64,000 nt of DNA, from positions 5,270,001 to 5,334,000 of the forward strand of contig JBHGNT010000015.1 of assembly GCA_043228905.1 (NCBI GenBank), written 5' to 3'. A program made the translations under genes and the position numbers. How positions within the stretch are numbered: position 1 is the first letter of the stretch; each line of letters starts with the position of its first letter. The notes beneath the pieces are model-generated. The model was not told where the DNA came from, did not search any database, and saw only the letters and a program-made list of their open reading frames with translations. Origin of the DNA: Azolla caroliniana. Its lineage: Eukaryota > Polypodiophyta. Positions 34,232 to 44,763 of this stretch are shown here, one piece after another.

Positions 34232-34535
34232 TGTTGAGAGTCGAACTCAACTTCCCATAGTAATAGGTTTCACACTAGCTTATGGTCATACCAATCTAGT
34301 TTTGTAAATAGTAGAAAGGGCACTTGCCCTAGTTTAGTTGGTATTTAAACCAACCCCTTGTAACTTAGTTACGGTTGGAAGTATTTTGGTTAATGTAATA
34401 TACAATCTTTTATCTCTGTCTTAAGCTCTCTCTCTCTCTCTCTCTCTCTGTGTTTTGCCTTACGTGCATACACACACACACACACACACACAATTATCTT
34501 CCGCTGCATTACACCACCAACTCCATTTATTTACA
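34232..34535 (+). repeat. copia-2 5' LTR
   Basis: Begins TGTTGAGAGTCG and ends TTATTTACA, directly followed by a primer site. About 304 bp. It contains a (CT)n tract near 34426-34449 and a (CA)n tract near 34468-34492. The only other related LTR in the window is that of copia-1. Confidence 0.8.
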
Positions 34536-34547
34536 TGGTATCAGAGC
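34536..34547 (+). promoter_or_regulatory. copia-2 primer binding site (initiator tRNA-Met)
   Basis: TGGTATCAGAGC abuts the 5' LTR and matches the complement of the 3' end of initiator tRNA-Met. Confidence 0.9.
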
Positions 34548-34639
34548 ATGTGGTTGCTTAATCGAATCTATTCAACTGTGTTGTGGTACACGCTGACGAT
34601 CAACAGAACCGGCTCATCAACAGAGAAGAAATCGACATA

Positions 34640-35296
34640 ATGAACACTCAGATGGGAAGCGCTCTTCCTACAGAGAAGCTTGACAGAACGAACTTCGCAT
34701 CTTGAGAATACAAGATGCATCAATACCTTGTCGGACAAGGTTATTGGAGCTACATTGAAGGAGCTCACGAAACTCAACCCAACCCAACACACGCCGACTA
34801 TTCTGCTTGGGTGCAGGCCGCAAGCCGTGTGTTGGATTGCCTTGCATCATGCATTCATGATCATATGCTTGGCTATATTCGAGATTCGAAAACACTGAAA
34901 GAAGCTTGGGGAAACCTCAAGAAGATTTTTGCGGCCAACACGGCTGCACGAAAGCTCCAACTTCAACAGGAGCTAAATAACATGCAATAGAGGGACATGT
35001 CAATCACAGGCTATACCTTAAAGATCAAGGGGTTGCGCTATGCCCTCGGTTCGATTAATGTTGTAATCGACGATGAGGAGATGGTGCAAATATGCCTCGG
35101 CGGCTTAACACCCCGATTTGGCTCGATTAGATCGACCATCCTTGCAAGGGAGAACCCTCCTTCATTTTTCGATCTCCAATCAATATTGTTGGTTCAGGAA
35201 AATCACGCCCGACAAAGGAGCAACGCACCAGAAGGTCATATGCTCTACTCCCAGTCAGATGATAGAAGAAATTTTGGTTGTGGAAATAGAGGTTGA
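34640..35296 (+). pseudogene. copia-2 Gag
   Basis: ATG at 34640, about 90 bp after the primer site. The N terminus matches copia-1 (NTQMGSALPTEKLDRTNFAS), then TGA at 34703-34705 where copia-1 has a Trp codon. After that EYKMHQYLVGQGYWSYIEGA, EAWGNLKKIFAANTAARKLQ, a stop near 34988 and VQICLGGLTPRFGSIRSTIL follow. It ends in a frameshift before the zinc knuckle. Confidence 0.82.
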
Positions 35297-37363
35297 TTCG
35301 AACAAGGCCGTAATGGTCGGCAGCCTCAAGCGCGTAACTCCCACCAATGGCAAGCGGACAGGAACGACCCTAGAGAGTTTGGCAGAAGGGGGAGTCATCA
35401 CGCTGGACCAAGCAATCGTAATACCCCGATCGAATGCGGGTACTGTGGAAAACACAACCACTATGAAGAGGAGTGCCAGAAAAAGGTACGAGACTCGGCT
35501 TCAACTAGCCGATAGCTCACGAACTACGCATCGAATTCCGATTACGACAATCGTAGGGGAATGTTCACGAATTCCACATCGAATGTTTACAAATTACGCC
35601 TTGAATTCCGACTATGGCGACCGTGGCAGAATGTTCGTAATGAGGCACGAAGCACACTCAATGTCCGCACAGGCCTCAACTGGCGCCTCCGCCTCAAATA
35701 ACGTATGGTTTGTTGACCCGGGAGCATCCAACCACATGACTTCTCATGAAGATTGGTTTCAGGAATTACGAAAACTTGAACAACCCGGATATGTTGAGAC
35801 AGGCGATGACACGACTCATCCAATACAACATATCGGGAATGTCCCATTTGGAAATAATGGCAAACAAACCTATCTCAAGAACGTACTGCTTGTCCCTACC
35901 GTCACGAAAACCTGGTCTCGGTCAGCCAGATTGTCGAACAAGGAATGCAGGTACGATTCATCAATGATGGGTGCTTTATCGAAAGAGGAGATCAAGTCGT
36001 AGCTCACGGCCGTATGTTTGTCCTCGAATCGAACAAGGTAAAATTGGCCATGTTTGCAAAGGGCCTCAAAGTCGAAACTGACCTAAACTTGTGGCACAAG
36101 AGAATTGGTCACATCAATCTCCAAAAGCTTCAAAACATGAAATCGAAAGGAATTGTAATCGGACTGCCGAACTTTACCGCGACGGAGATTACATGCATAT
36201 GCGAGGCGTGCCAGTTCAGAAAAGCAACGCCGACATCCATTCCCGAAAGAGCAGAATGTGAGCAAAGGGATCCTGGATATCGTGCATTGAGATGTATAGG
36301 GACCGGCTTAGATAAGCACACTTGGCAGATGCTGATATTACGTCACGTTCATCGAAGACTTCTTCAGGCACACCTAGATCTACTCGGTGAGACAGAAGAG
36401 CGAAGTGTCCAGACACTTCTAGAGGTTCAAGGCCAAAGTCGAAAAAACTACGGGTCAGCACGTACGCTGCCTTTGATCGGATAGAGGCAAAGAATACTTT
36501 TCGGATGATTTTACAACGTATCTCCGAAAGGAAGGAATCTAACGAAAATTCTCATGCCGTCACACACCTCAGCAGAACGGTGTAGCTGAGCGTAAAAACC
36601 GGCACATAGTAGAAGTTGCACGAGCTATGATGAATGAGAATAACCTGTCAAAATCGTATTGAGCAAAAGTGGCGAACACGGTCGTATACTTCATGAATAG
36701 GTGCAAAACCTTGGGAGTACACGACGTAACTCCTCATGAAAAGTTCTTTGGAAAGAAGCCGGACTTATCGCTTACGTACATATTCCCGACGATACACGAC
36801 AAAAGCTCGACCCAAAGTCGGAGAAATGTATCCTCCTAGGATACTCACTCGAACAGAAGGGGTATAAATGCTACAACCCATCTACCCGAAAAGCTCGAAC
36901 AAGTTGAAACATAGTCTTCGACGAGTCCGCATCTTGGTATGCACCAGAAACAACTTCGACTTTGACTCTGCTCGACCCGGAATCCGCTGAAATGGAGATA
37001 GAAGACGAAGATCGGCTCACACGCATGTTCGAAGAAAGCCCGATTATGACATGGCTTAGTGGACCACTAGAGCCCCCGAGTGACCAAAGCACATTTCGAT
37101 CGAGTCCGAAACTCGACAAAGGGAAGGCCAAGATGTCCGAATATGAAGATCCAATCGACAACGCATCGACTCACTCCCTGGACAGTGAGTTCGAAGGCCT
37201 AGACATCCCACTTATCTGGATAGATGGAGCGAAGAAAGCCTTAGTATCCGCAAACGAGAAACTCCGCCGATCGACCCATGAAAAGAACCCTGTAAGATGT
37301 TTCGGCTACAACGATTATATGGCGTACCATTACGCCTTCATGATGAAGGTAGCATCAGTACGG
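35297..37363 (+). pseudogene. copia-2 knuckle, protease, integrase and linker
   Basis: A decayed middle section. CGYCGKHNHYEEEC-like sequence lies near 35440-35480. The protease reads WFVDPGASNHMTSHEDW near 35705, so the catalytic Asp is kept but the following Ser is Pro. WHKRIGHINLQKLQNMK and CEACQF near 36090-36210 are the pre-integrase region. Past a frameshift near 36225, CRHTPQQNGVAERKNRH (about 36555) is the integrase Glu motif. An acidic linker and NPVRCFGYNDYMAYHYAFMM follow. The frame ends at 37363, where gypsy A begins, and resumes at 54086. Confidence 0.82.
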
Positions 37364-38062
37364 TGTCGCGTTGTTACGCGCGCTTGCGTGTAGAACGAGG
37401 CGGGACCACCGGGGCCTTGGACCAAGAAATAGCTGAGAAGGAGGGGAACGTAAACGCAACAGACGCACTTGCACGCACACGGACGCGGGGCACACAGGAA
37501 TCACAGTGCATCAACACAGCAAAACGAGACGACTAGAAGTCTGGGTATATGAACACCTATGTATATTAATTTGTATGTGTATATCAAGACGGTTACAACT
37601 AACAGGCTGGCAAGGCGAACGCCGACACCTGTTTACTCACACGTAGAAGAGTGAGATGGAGACTCTACCAGAAGCACACGGGCGTTCCACGAAGCAGAGT
37701 CAGCCTCCCGAAAACTTGCGCCTAGCGAATATAAAGAAAGAAGGAGGAGAAGAGCTCGGTCCCAGTCCGACAACACTTCGTCCTCCACAAAAAAAAAACC
37801 GATCCCCCCTTTCATTCCTCTCCCTCTCTTTTATAGCCCAAGGAGGGAGGCTGTTATCATTCGTTATATCATATTAATTCTCTGTCCTTTCGGACAGAGA
37901 TACACCTCGATTCTCTCCCTATTGAATGCGTGCTACCTAGGATTTCACCTCAGCCGACTTGTACCTACCTACTTACTATACAACGAAAGTGTGCTCACAT
38001 GTAAGGGCCGGTTTACACACGCTAAATTCGGTTTCCGCCTAGGGACGGTTTTCTTCACGACA
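37364..38062 (-). repeat. Gypsy A 3' LTR
   Basis: 699 bp. In element sense it begins TGTCGTGAAGAAAACCG and ends AACAACGCGACA. The inner neighbour at 38063-38079 reads, in element sense, GGTTAGGTGGGGGCGGA, a polypurine tract. Confidence 0.92.
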
Positions 38063-38359
38063 TCCGCCCCCACCTAACCGCGCATCCACCGGTATGCGCC
38101 AAAATTGGGCTCTTGCCGGAGAAAACCGGTCCACGCTTTACTCCTCGCCTTTCGGATCGTCATCCGCCTCGGACCGTCCGTCGTCGCCGTCCATGATTTC
38201 CAGATCCGGCTCACACTCGTGTCGTTTCTTAAATGCTTTGACCCTCTTCCCCGCTACTGGTATTGCCATCCTCGTACCGTCGAACTCCGTACGATGGTAG
38301 GTCCCGTTGTCGTTGGCGCCTGTCACCGCGTAAGGCCCGAACAACCTCCTTGCAAACTT
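38063..38359 (-). pseudogene. Gypsy A integrase C terminus (GPY module)
   Basis: The final 100 or so codons of Pol: FGPYAVTGANDNGTYHRTEF, VKAFKKRHE, then an acidic tail. FGPY is the start of the GPY/F module that ends many Ty3/gypsy integrases. No chromodomain follows. Element D is inserted between the preceding residues and this module. Confidence 0.75.
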
Positions 38360-38363
38360 TCGC

Positions 38364-39089
38364 TGTCGTGCCTTTCGGCTCCGGATCGTTTCGTGAGTCG
38401 GGTGGAAACCGCTGGGGTTTTGGACTAGGAAGAGGAGAGTTTTAAGGCTAATAAGAATATAAATATGTTGTAAGAAAGAGTTATAGCAAACTCGTGAATC
38501 CCACGAGTGTATTGTATTTGATTAATCAATATGAATATAAGAATATAAATTTGGGTTGAAAGAGAATGATATAGAATCCTCGTGAATCCCACGAGTATAG
38601 TTTATTAATTGGTGTTTTTTAGAAACATATCCAGTTTCCAAGTATTTCACACACAATTACATTGTGCTCCCCATCCTTATGTAGTGATGAGGAAGTCTTA
38701 GTAATCCATGCTTTTTCTCTAACTATAGACCCCATGCTTTTCCTATAGATAGACTATATGCTTTATCTAAAGTGATCATGCTTTTTTCTAACTTGTGCGA
38801 TTTTTATCATGCACGCTAGATGTGTATGTGTAGCTTTTTCTTTTGTTATGCGTTTTTCTAATGTTTATCCTAGCGTGAATTTACCTTTCTATGTGGGACA
38901 TCTATGCTTTAACACTAATGAAATGCTAGTGTAATGGTAAGACATTACATTATTAACATGGAGGTGCAAGGTTCGAATCTTGCCCTATGCATGTTCCATT
39001 TATTTTGCTATTTTCTTCTATTTCTTCATTTTTTATTGAATCTAATACTATATACGTTTTTCACGTAGTGTACAAAATACACTACGACA
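38364..39089 (-). repeat. Element D 3' LTR
   Basis: 726 bp, equal in length to the other D LTR. In element sense it begins TGTCGTAGTGTATTTTG and ends GGCACGACA. It contains a tRNA-like segment on the plus strand. Confidence 0.95.
38920..38992 (+). other. tRNA-like segment in the D 3' LTR
   Basis: TAGTGTAATGG at 38927-38937 fits the Pol III A-box consensus (TRGYNNARNGG), and GGTTCGAATCT at 38970-38980 fits the B box except for its last base. Their starts are 43 bp apart, as in a tRNA gene. A T-arm-like hairpin GCAAG...CTTGC surrounds the B box. The acceptor stem is imperfect, so it is probably not a working tRNA gene. Confidence 0.7.
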
Positions 39090-39090
39090 C

Positions 39091-41112
39091 TCACCCCCTC
39101 CAAACCCGCACATCCTCCGGTATGTGCCGAAGTTGTTGGTGTTTGTTAGTCTCCTCCGTCCGGTCTCTACCCGATTGGTTTCGTTGCCGGCTCGTAGTAC
39201 CCTCGACTTCTCTTGTTATGTTGACTTTGTCTCTCCATTTGGAGCACATCCATTCTTTCCACCCGAACCATTGTCGACATCCGATCCACCATAGTCTTCG
39301 TTCGCTTTTTGCATGGCCCGCTTGGTCCTTGTCATCCGCGGTAGTATCTTTTCTTGCCCTCTTTCTTTTCTTCATCAATCTCGACTTCTTTTCGGATTTT
39401 CGGCTTAGTCGGATTAGCTTACTTCCGATTCGGTCTCGTCGGATCGTCTTTCGTTTAGTTCGGCTTCCTTTCCGATTTGTATTCGGTCGATCCGGACTCG
39501 GTCGATCGGTTTTTACCGATTCAGTGCTCTTTCGGGTCGGTTTCTTTTCTTTTCTTTTCGTCCGGATTTGCTTTCTTTTCTTCGTTTTCACCTGCCTTGT
39601 CCGGTTCGACTTTCGGCACTTCTTTCCGTTGTTCGCCACGTAGGTCCTCCGATATGTGCTCGTTGTTCGGTCCTCGTGTGGTTGTAATGCATGCTTCTTT
39701 TCTCGCCGTAGCGCGTGCTTCTTTATTCGCCATAACACGCGTTTCTTTATTCGCCGTAGAGCGTGCTCTGTATTACGCGCTTCTCCCGTCGTAGACCCGA
39801 CCTCCGCATTGTCGCACTTTCTTTTAGATTGGAATTTCGGATGGATCATTTTCCATCCGAACCGACTTCCGACTTTACCTTCCTCGCCGCCATCTCCCGT
39901 CTCTCCAGTCTCACGTTGGTTCTCGGACACAACCGCCGAAGTCTCTAGATATTGTTGGCATGAATCCTCGGTATTACCTTCTTTCGTAGTTTCACCCTTA
40001 GCATTCTTCTCGGCTATCTCTTCATCGTATTCGTCGGCTTCGACATTCGTTTTCTCTCCGCCACCTTCCGTCTCTTCGGTCTCACGTTGCCTTTCGATCG
40101 CAACCGCCGGAGTCTCTGGAATCAGTGGTGGGGAAGTCTCGATATGGCAATCCGCCATTGATTCGTCCATAGCCACCTCCGATTCGATTTCGTCTTTTAT
40201 GGCTACCTCCTTAATCACATCCGCTTCACACTCTTTATCTGCATCAATTATGCAAACATCTATTATGCTTACCCCTTTTTGACCCGATGTCTCGGGCACT
40301 TGTATCCCGAAATTTCCTTCTACACTTGAATTATCGGCCTTATCCTTCGCCATCGTTCTTTCACAAGACGAGTGGGTGTCTTGTTCCACTCTTTCTCCCG
40401 TGGTACCATCATGTTGTATTTCGGCCTTCATATTGGCTTCATCGTTTTTCCTCAATCGACCATCCTTCATGGGCCATGTCGTTGTTGACGAGATTCTCAG
40501 CTTCCTTTCATCATGTCTTCGGCATACCCTTTCGACTTTAGCCCAATCCTCGGTAAGACCATTCGCACCGTCATCGTCTTCGAGTTCAATCCCGATGTCC
40601 TTCCTTTCTTTCCGATCAATCGATCTTACGAACATTAGGACTTTATCCTCTCCCACCAATCGTTGTTCCCGCTCCGAGAGTCGAGCAAAACGATGCTCGA
40701 ACTCTAGGAATGCTTGTGTTGCACTTCGGTGGGTCTTCTCCGATGCCACCCATTCATCGAACTCTCGCCGATCTCGTCCCTTCGGTCTATCGTAATCATA
40801 TGCCTCTCGTAAAGCTTCTTCGAATGACCCCCATGTCGAGTTTTGTTGCCGTATCTTGTGGATTCTCTCTTGTAGCTCATCCGTGGCCACCCGATTGAAG
40901 GATGTCACTTGCAATCCTTCCGGTATCCCACATCGTATCATCTCCGCCTTGTAGTCACGTAGATAGCATGACACATCATTTCCGTTGAATTGTCCGTTTC
41001 GTTGTACGAGCCGCTTTACTACCGCCGTGATCTCCGACATCGCTTGTTGTTCTTGTAGCATCCGTTCGAACATCATCATCATCATGTTCATCGCCTCTTG
41101 TTGATTCTCCAT
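39091..41112 (-). CDS. gag: Element D Gag, 673 residues, intact
   Basis: Open from the first ATG at 41112 to the stop at 39091, just before the polypurine tract. Residues about 1-50 are Met/Gln rich. Residues about 50-215 are homologous to the A/B Gag (YLRDYKAEMIRCGIPEGLQV, EFEHRFARLSEREQRLVGED, LTEDWAKVERVCRRHDERK). Residues about 215-430 are acidic, with many Glu and Asp. Residues about 440-650 are strongly basic (Lys/Arg), with short tandem repeats of RRIKKHAL type. No CCHC knuckle is visible, so the basic tail may take over RNA binding. It should form the particle for D RNA with enzymes from elsewhere. Confidence 0.88.
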   Translation of the reverse strand: MENQQEAMNMMMMMFERMLQEQQAMSEITAVVKRLVQRNGQFNGNDVSCYLRDYKAEMIRCGIPEGLQVTSFNRVATDELQERIHKIRQQNSTWGSFEEALREAYDYDRPKGRDRREFDEWVASEKTHRSATQAFLEFEHRFARLSEREQRLVGEDKVLMFVRSIDRKERKDIGIELEDDDGANGLTEDWAKVERVCRRHDERKLRISSTTTWPMKDGRLRKNDEANMKAEIQHDGTTGERVEQDTHSSCERTMAKDKADNSSVEGNFGIQVPETSGQKGVSIIDVCIIDADKECEADVIKEVAIKDEIESEVAMDESMADCHIETSPPLIPETPAVAIERQRETEETEGGGEKTNVEADEYDEEIAEKNAKGETTKEGNTEDSCQQYLETSAVVSENQRETGETGDGGEEGKVGSRFGWKMIHPKFQSKRKCDNAEVGSTTGEARNTEHALRRIKKRVLWRIKKHALRREKKHALQPHEDRTTSTYRRTYVANNGKKCRKSNRTRQVKTKKRKQIRTKRKEKKPTRKSTESVKTDRPSPDRPNTNRKGSRTKRKTIRRDRIGSKLIRLSRKSEKKSRLMKKRKRARKDTTADDKDQAGHAKSERRLWWIGCRQWFGWKEWMCSKWRDKVNITREVEGTTSRQRNQSGRDRTEETNKHQQLRHIPEDVRVWRG
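39697..39780 (-). repeat. 27-bp tandem repeat inside D gag
   Basis: Three to four imperfect units of about 27 bp (CGTGCTTCTTTATTCGCC core on the plus strand) encode the repeated basic segment with HALRRIKK. Confidence 0.7.
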
Positions 41113-41130
41113 CTCCTTGCCACCCGCCTT

Positions 41131-41147
41131 CACGTCGGGTTCACCAA
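41131..41147 (-). promoter_or_regulatory. Element D primer binding site
   Basis: In element sense TTGGTGAACCCGACGTG begins 3 bp inside the 5' LTR. Gypsy A has TTGGTGAACCCGGCGTG at the same place. The tRNA is not identified. Confidence 0.75.
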
Positions 41148-41150
41148 CTG

Positions 41151-41876
41151 TGTCGTGCCTTTCGGCTCCGGATCGTTTCGTGAGTCGGGTGGAAACCGCT
41201 GGGGTTTTGGACTAGGAAGAGGAGAGTTTTAAGGCTAATAAGAATATAAATATGTTGTAAGAAAGAGTTATAGCAAACTCGTGAATCCCACGAGTGTATT
41301 GTATTTGATTAATCAATATGAATATAAGAATATAAATTTGGGTTGAAAGAGAATGATATAGAATCCTCGTGAATCCCACGAGTATAGTTTATTAATTGGT
41401 GTTTTTTAGAAACATATCCAGTTTCCAAGTATTTCACACACAATTACATTGTGCTCCCCATCCTTATGTAGTGATGAGGAAGTCTTAGTAATCCATGCTT
41501 TTTCTCTAACTATAGACCCCATGCTTTTCCTATAGATAGACTATATGCTTTATCTAAAGTGATCATGCTTTTTTCTAACTTGTGCGATTTTTATCATGCA
41601 CGCTAGATGTGTATGTGTAGCTTTTTCTTTTGTTATGCGTTTTTCTAATGTTTATCCTAGCGTGAATTTACCTTTCTATGTGGGACATCTATGCTTTAAC
41701 ACTAATGAAATGCTAGTGTAATGGTAAGACATTACATTATTAACATGGAGGTGCAAGGTTCGAATCTTGCCCTATGCATGTTCCATTTATTTTGCTATTT
41801 TCTTCTATTTCTTCATTTTTTATTGAATCTAATACTATATACGTTTTTCACGTAGTGTACAAAATACACTACGACA
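41151..41876 (-). repeat. Element D 5' LTR
   Basis: 726 bp, apparently identical to 38364-39089, with the same tRNA-like boxes at 41714-41724 and 41757-41767 on the plus strand. Confidence 0.95.
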
Positions 41877-41880
41877 TCGC

Positions 41881-43648
41881 GTTGCCCTGTGTTGGTTGTC
41901 GAGGCTGCTGTCATACACTAGGACCCAGTCGCCTTCCTCGATTTTCTTCGGTCGCAGTCAGTGAGTCCGGTCAAATCTCCCTTTGTTCTTGAACCTTGCC
42001 AACCGAAGCTTCTCCGCGGGTCTTTCCACGTCCTCCGGTCTCCGCTCGAGTTGTCGAATCCGTGCCGCCAGCAGCTCCTCTCGGCTCATCTCATCTCTCC
42101 AGTCCATCGTGGCCCATGAGGAGATCGTTCGCTCCGTCGGCATGATCAGCTTTTGTCTGTACATATGCTCTGCCGGCATGAACCCGGTTAACGAACTGTG
42201 CGTAGTTCGGTCCGCCCATAAGGCATAAGGTAGCAGTCGTGACCAGTTCCCGACTTGGCCCCAGCACGCCCGTACTAGCGCTTTGACTATTGGCCCATGT
42301 CCGCGCTCCACCTTCACATTAGCCTCCGGATTGTACGCTGTGGTGAGCGAGAGTTTGACCCCTAGCCGGTCAAACAACTCTTCGGCCTCTTGCGCGTCCA
42401 ACTCTCCGCGGTCAGCCACGATCTTCCCTACGCTCCCGTACCGACATATCACGTCCTCGAATAGGAACCAGCACACATCCGCGGTCGTTTTGTTCTGCAG
42501 TGCTCGGCCTTAAACCTGGTTCGTCAGATCCTCCCGAGCCAGCACCAGATACCGCATCTGTCCTACCCCCATCGGCATTGTCACCAAATCCACCATCCAT
42601 TTGAAGTGGGTGGTCGGCGGGTAAGTTGGGTGGAGCTCGTCCCAGTGTCGGACTATGGAGTGCATTTGACAGCTTTCGCAAGTTTTCATGAACCGATGCA
42701 CGTCCCGGTACAGTCCCGGCCACCAATACTTTCCCTTTAGCTTCTCAAACGTGGCCCATGTCCCACGGTGTTTGGCCCAGGGACTCTCGTGGTATGCCGA
42801 CAATAACTCTTCTTGCTCCTCTTTCTTTGCCACCACTCGAAGCGGGACGCCGTCCCTTTTCTTCGGGTGCTTCCATATGTACCCGTCTCGTAGGAAGAAT
42901 CGATACGCTTTCTTCCGGATCCTGTTGGTCTCTTCCTTCGTCCACACCGCGTCCGGTATCATTGTTCTTAGGAACTCGCCGATCTGGAGCCACTCCCCGT
43001 CATAATTGCTCTCGTCGAAGTCGTTAAGCGCCGGAGTGCTTCCCTTTCCGGTTGTTACATAAGCCGCCTCGAAGAAGTCTACGTCGACTTCCTCGTCCTC
43101 TTAAACCATGTCGTCCTTGTTTTCAAACCTTGCTCTTGAGAGCATGTCGGCCATGGCGTTGTCTTTTCCAGAAATGTGTCGTATCTCCGGATTCAGGGAC
43201 TTGATGTATGCTATCCACCTGAGCATCGCCAGGTCCGGTGTCGCGCATCCGGAAACCATGCCGTCTCGATTATTACCTTTGTCCTGATCAGGTAGTCTTT
43301 ATCGGCCTTCACCGCCGAAACGATACCCCAGAGTTCGCGTTTAACCTGGGCGTATCCTTGTTGTCGCTCACTGAGGACCTTCGCGCCGAACTGGATGGGG
43401 AACCTCGTGCCAACGTCATCCTCTTGGTTAATCACCCATCCGATCCTGGTCAGGCTCGTATCTACGGTTACGTAAATCGGAGTGTCTCTACCGTAGACAA
43501 CCTTTCAGAGCGTCGGTGCCGTGGAAAGTGCTTCCTTCATCTTTCGGACTAATTCCATATGCTCGTCTCCCCATTCGAATTTACGCCCTTTCTTCAGCAA
43601 CCCATACAGTGGTTGCGCGATGTGGGCGTAATGCAGGATCTAGATATG
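41881..43648 (-). pseudogene. Gypsy A RNase H and integrase
   Basis: Pieces at 43435-43211 (GAKVLSERQQGYAQVKRELW, RNase H), 42962-42510 (integrase zinc finger: YHESPWAKHRGTWATFEKLK, CESCQMH; core start WMVDLVTMPMGV) and 42476-41958 (VADRGELDAQE, TAYNPEANVKVERGHG, LLPYALWADRTTHSS, then RFKNKGRFDRTH). Intact B provides the comparison. Breaks include a TAA near 43102 and a TAA near 42510, where B encodes Ser and Glu. Confidence 0.85.
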
Positions 43649-44763
43649 CTAGAACGCGCATGCTCCCAAGAACCTCCGAACCTCCGTAACCGAATTGCAA
43701 TCATGCTTCATCGCGGAGATGGCTTCCACCTTGGCCGGAGACGGTTTCCTACTGTACGGCCCGCATAGGTGTCCGACAACCATGATCTTTGATTGCCTGA
43801 AGGCCGATTTTTCCCCGGAGAAGGTGAGCCTCGCGCCTTCTAGTCTCTGCAACACCTTCTCGCAATCATCGATGTGAGTCGCCACGAAATTCCGGCATCC
43901 ATCCGGTCCGATTGTCTTGTCCCTTTCCTCCAACAGGCATCCCCTGATCGAGATGTCGTCTAAGAATGGCATGGTGATGTTCACCATGTGAGCCACCGAG
44001 TTCGTCCCTCCTTGCGGTAGGGTACACATCCGCACTAGGCCGAGAGGAGTCCGCATCGTCGTAATGTCCCTGCTCTCCATGGCTAGTTGAAACTGATCGT
44101 ACCCTGAGTACAGATCACCGATAGAGTAAATCGACCTTCCGACGAAGGCCTCCGCGAACTCGTCTATGGTCGGTCCGATTCCTGTATTCCGAATGGTCAC
44201 CTTGTTGATCGGCTGCAGGTCTTGAATAAAGCGCAGCATGCCGTTCTTCTTTGGCACCGTAAACCACCGATTCGAATACGGGGCACTCGACGGTTCGAGG
44301 ATGCCCATCTCCACCTTTTGCTGCAGGAGCTCCATCAACTTTGGGATGTGAGCTCTCGGCACCGGTTTCGGCTTGAGATTCCACGGTACATGCGGTACCG
44401 TGAAGATCACCATCGGTTCGACAATTGTCGGGTCTACGCACCCGATCTCCTCTAGTGAGAATGTGAAAGCCTTCCTGTGCCTCCCGAGCATTCTCCGAAA
44501 CCGGTCCTCCTCCGGCAGTAGAAATCCGCCCCCACCGACCTTGAGCTCCCGTAGCGTTATGTCGGTGAATCGGTGCCCTATGCCAGCCGGGTTCCGTAAA
44601 CTTGGGTCCGACGCGACCCCTTTTATCCGCTCTTTGCTGCCCTCCGGCAAGGGTGCCGCGACTGACCTCACCTTCCGGTCCACAGTCTTGTACTTTGTAT
44701 CCACGCGGGCCATTCGACCCGATCCAATCCTTTCCCCGAAGTCCGCGATGACTTCGTATATTC
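43649..44763 (-). pseudogene. Gypsy A reverse transcriptase
   Basis: Coding from YEVIADFGERIGSG through RELKVGGGGFLL, HVPWNLKPKPVPRAH, FTVPKKNGMLRFIQDLQPIN, GDLYSGYDQFQLA, MCTLPQGGTNSVAHMVN and the catalytic ITMPFLDDISIRG near 43960 to DDCEKVLQRLEG. Compared with B there is an in-frame loss of about 12 residues just before ITMPFLDD. The long open frame running on to 45112 enters the C LTR and is artificial there. The upstream (N-terminal) part continues at 50952-51286 on the other side of C. Confidence 0.85.

Larger units (their letters stand above)
38364..41876 (-). mobile_element. Element D: Gag-only LTR retrotransposon (TR-GAG type)
   Basis: 3513 bp, with 726-bp LTRs at 38364-39089 and 41151-41876 and the 4-bp duplication TCGC at 38360-38363 and 41877-41880. 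The LTRs look identical by eye, so the insertion is very recent. Between them are a primer site (41131-41147), one open gag frame (41112-39091) and a polypurine tract (about 39090-39105). No protease, RT, RNase H or integrase is present. Gag, primer site and the TGTCG...GACA LTR ends resemble A and B, so those elements are the likely source of enzymes. Confidence 0.93.

Noticed and set aside
34426-34492. CT and CA tracts as a CRISPR-like or regulatory array
   Set aside because: Plain microsatellites within the copia-2 LTR. No spacers or repeats of CRISPR type exist anywhere in the window.
38920-38992. A genuine tRNA gene
   Set aside because: A and B boxes are good, but the acceptor stem does not pair cleanly, the T loop is 8 nt if the stem is drawn as GCAAG/CTTGC, and no convincing anticodon arm was found.
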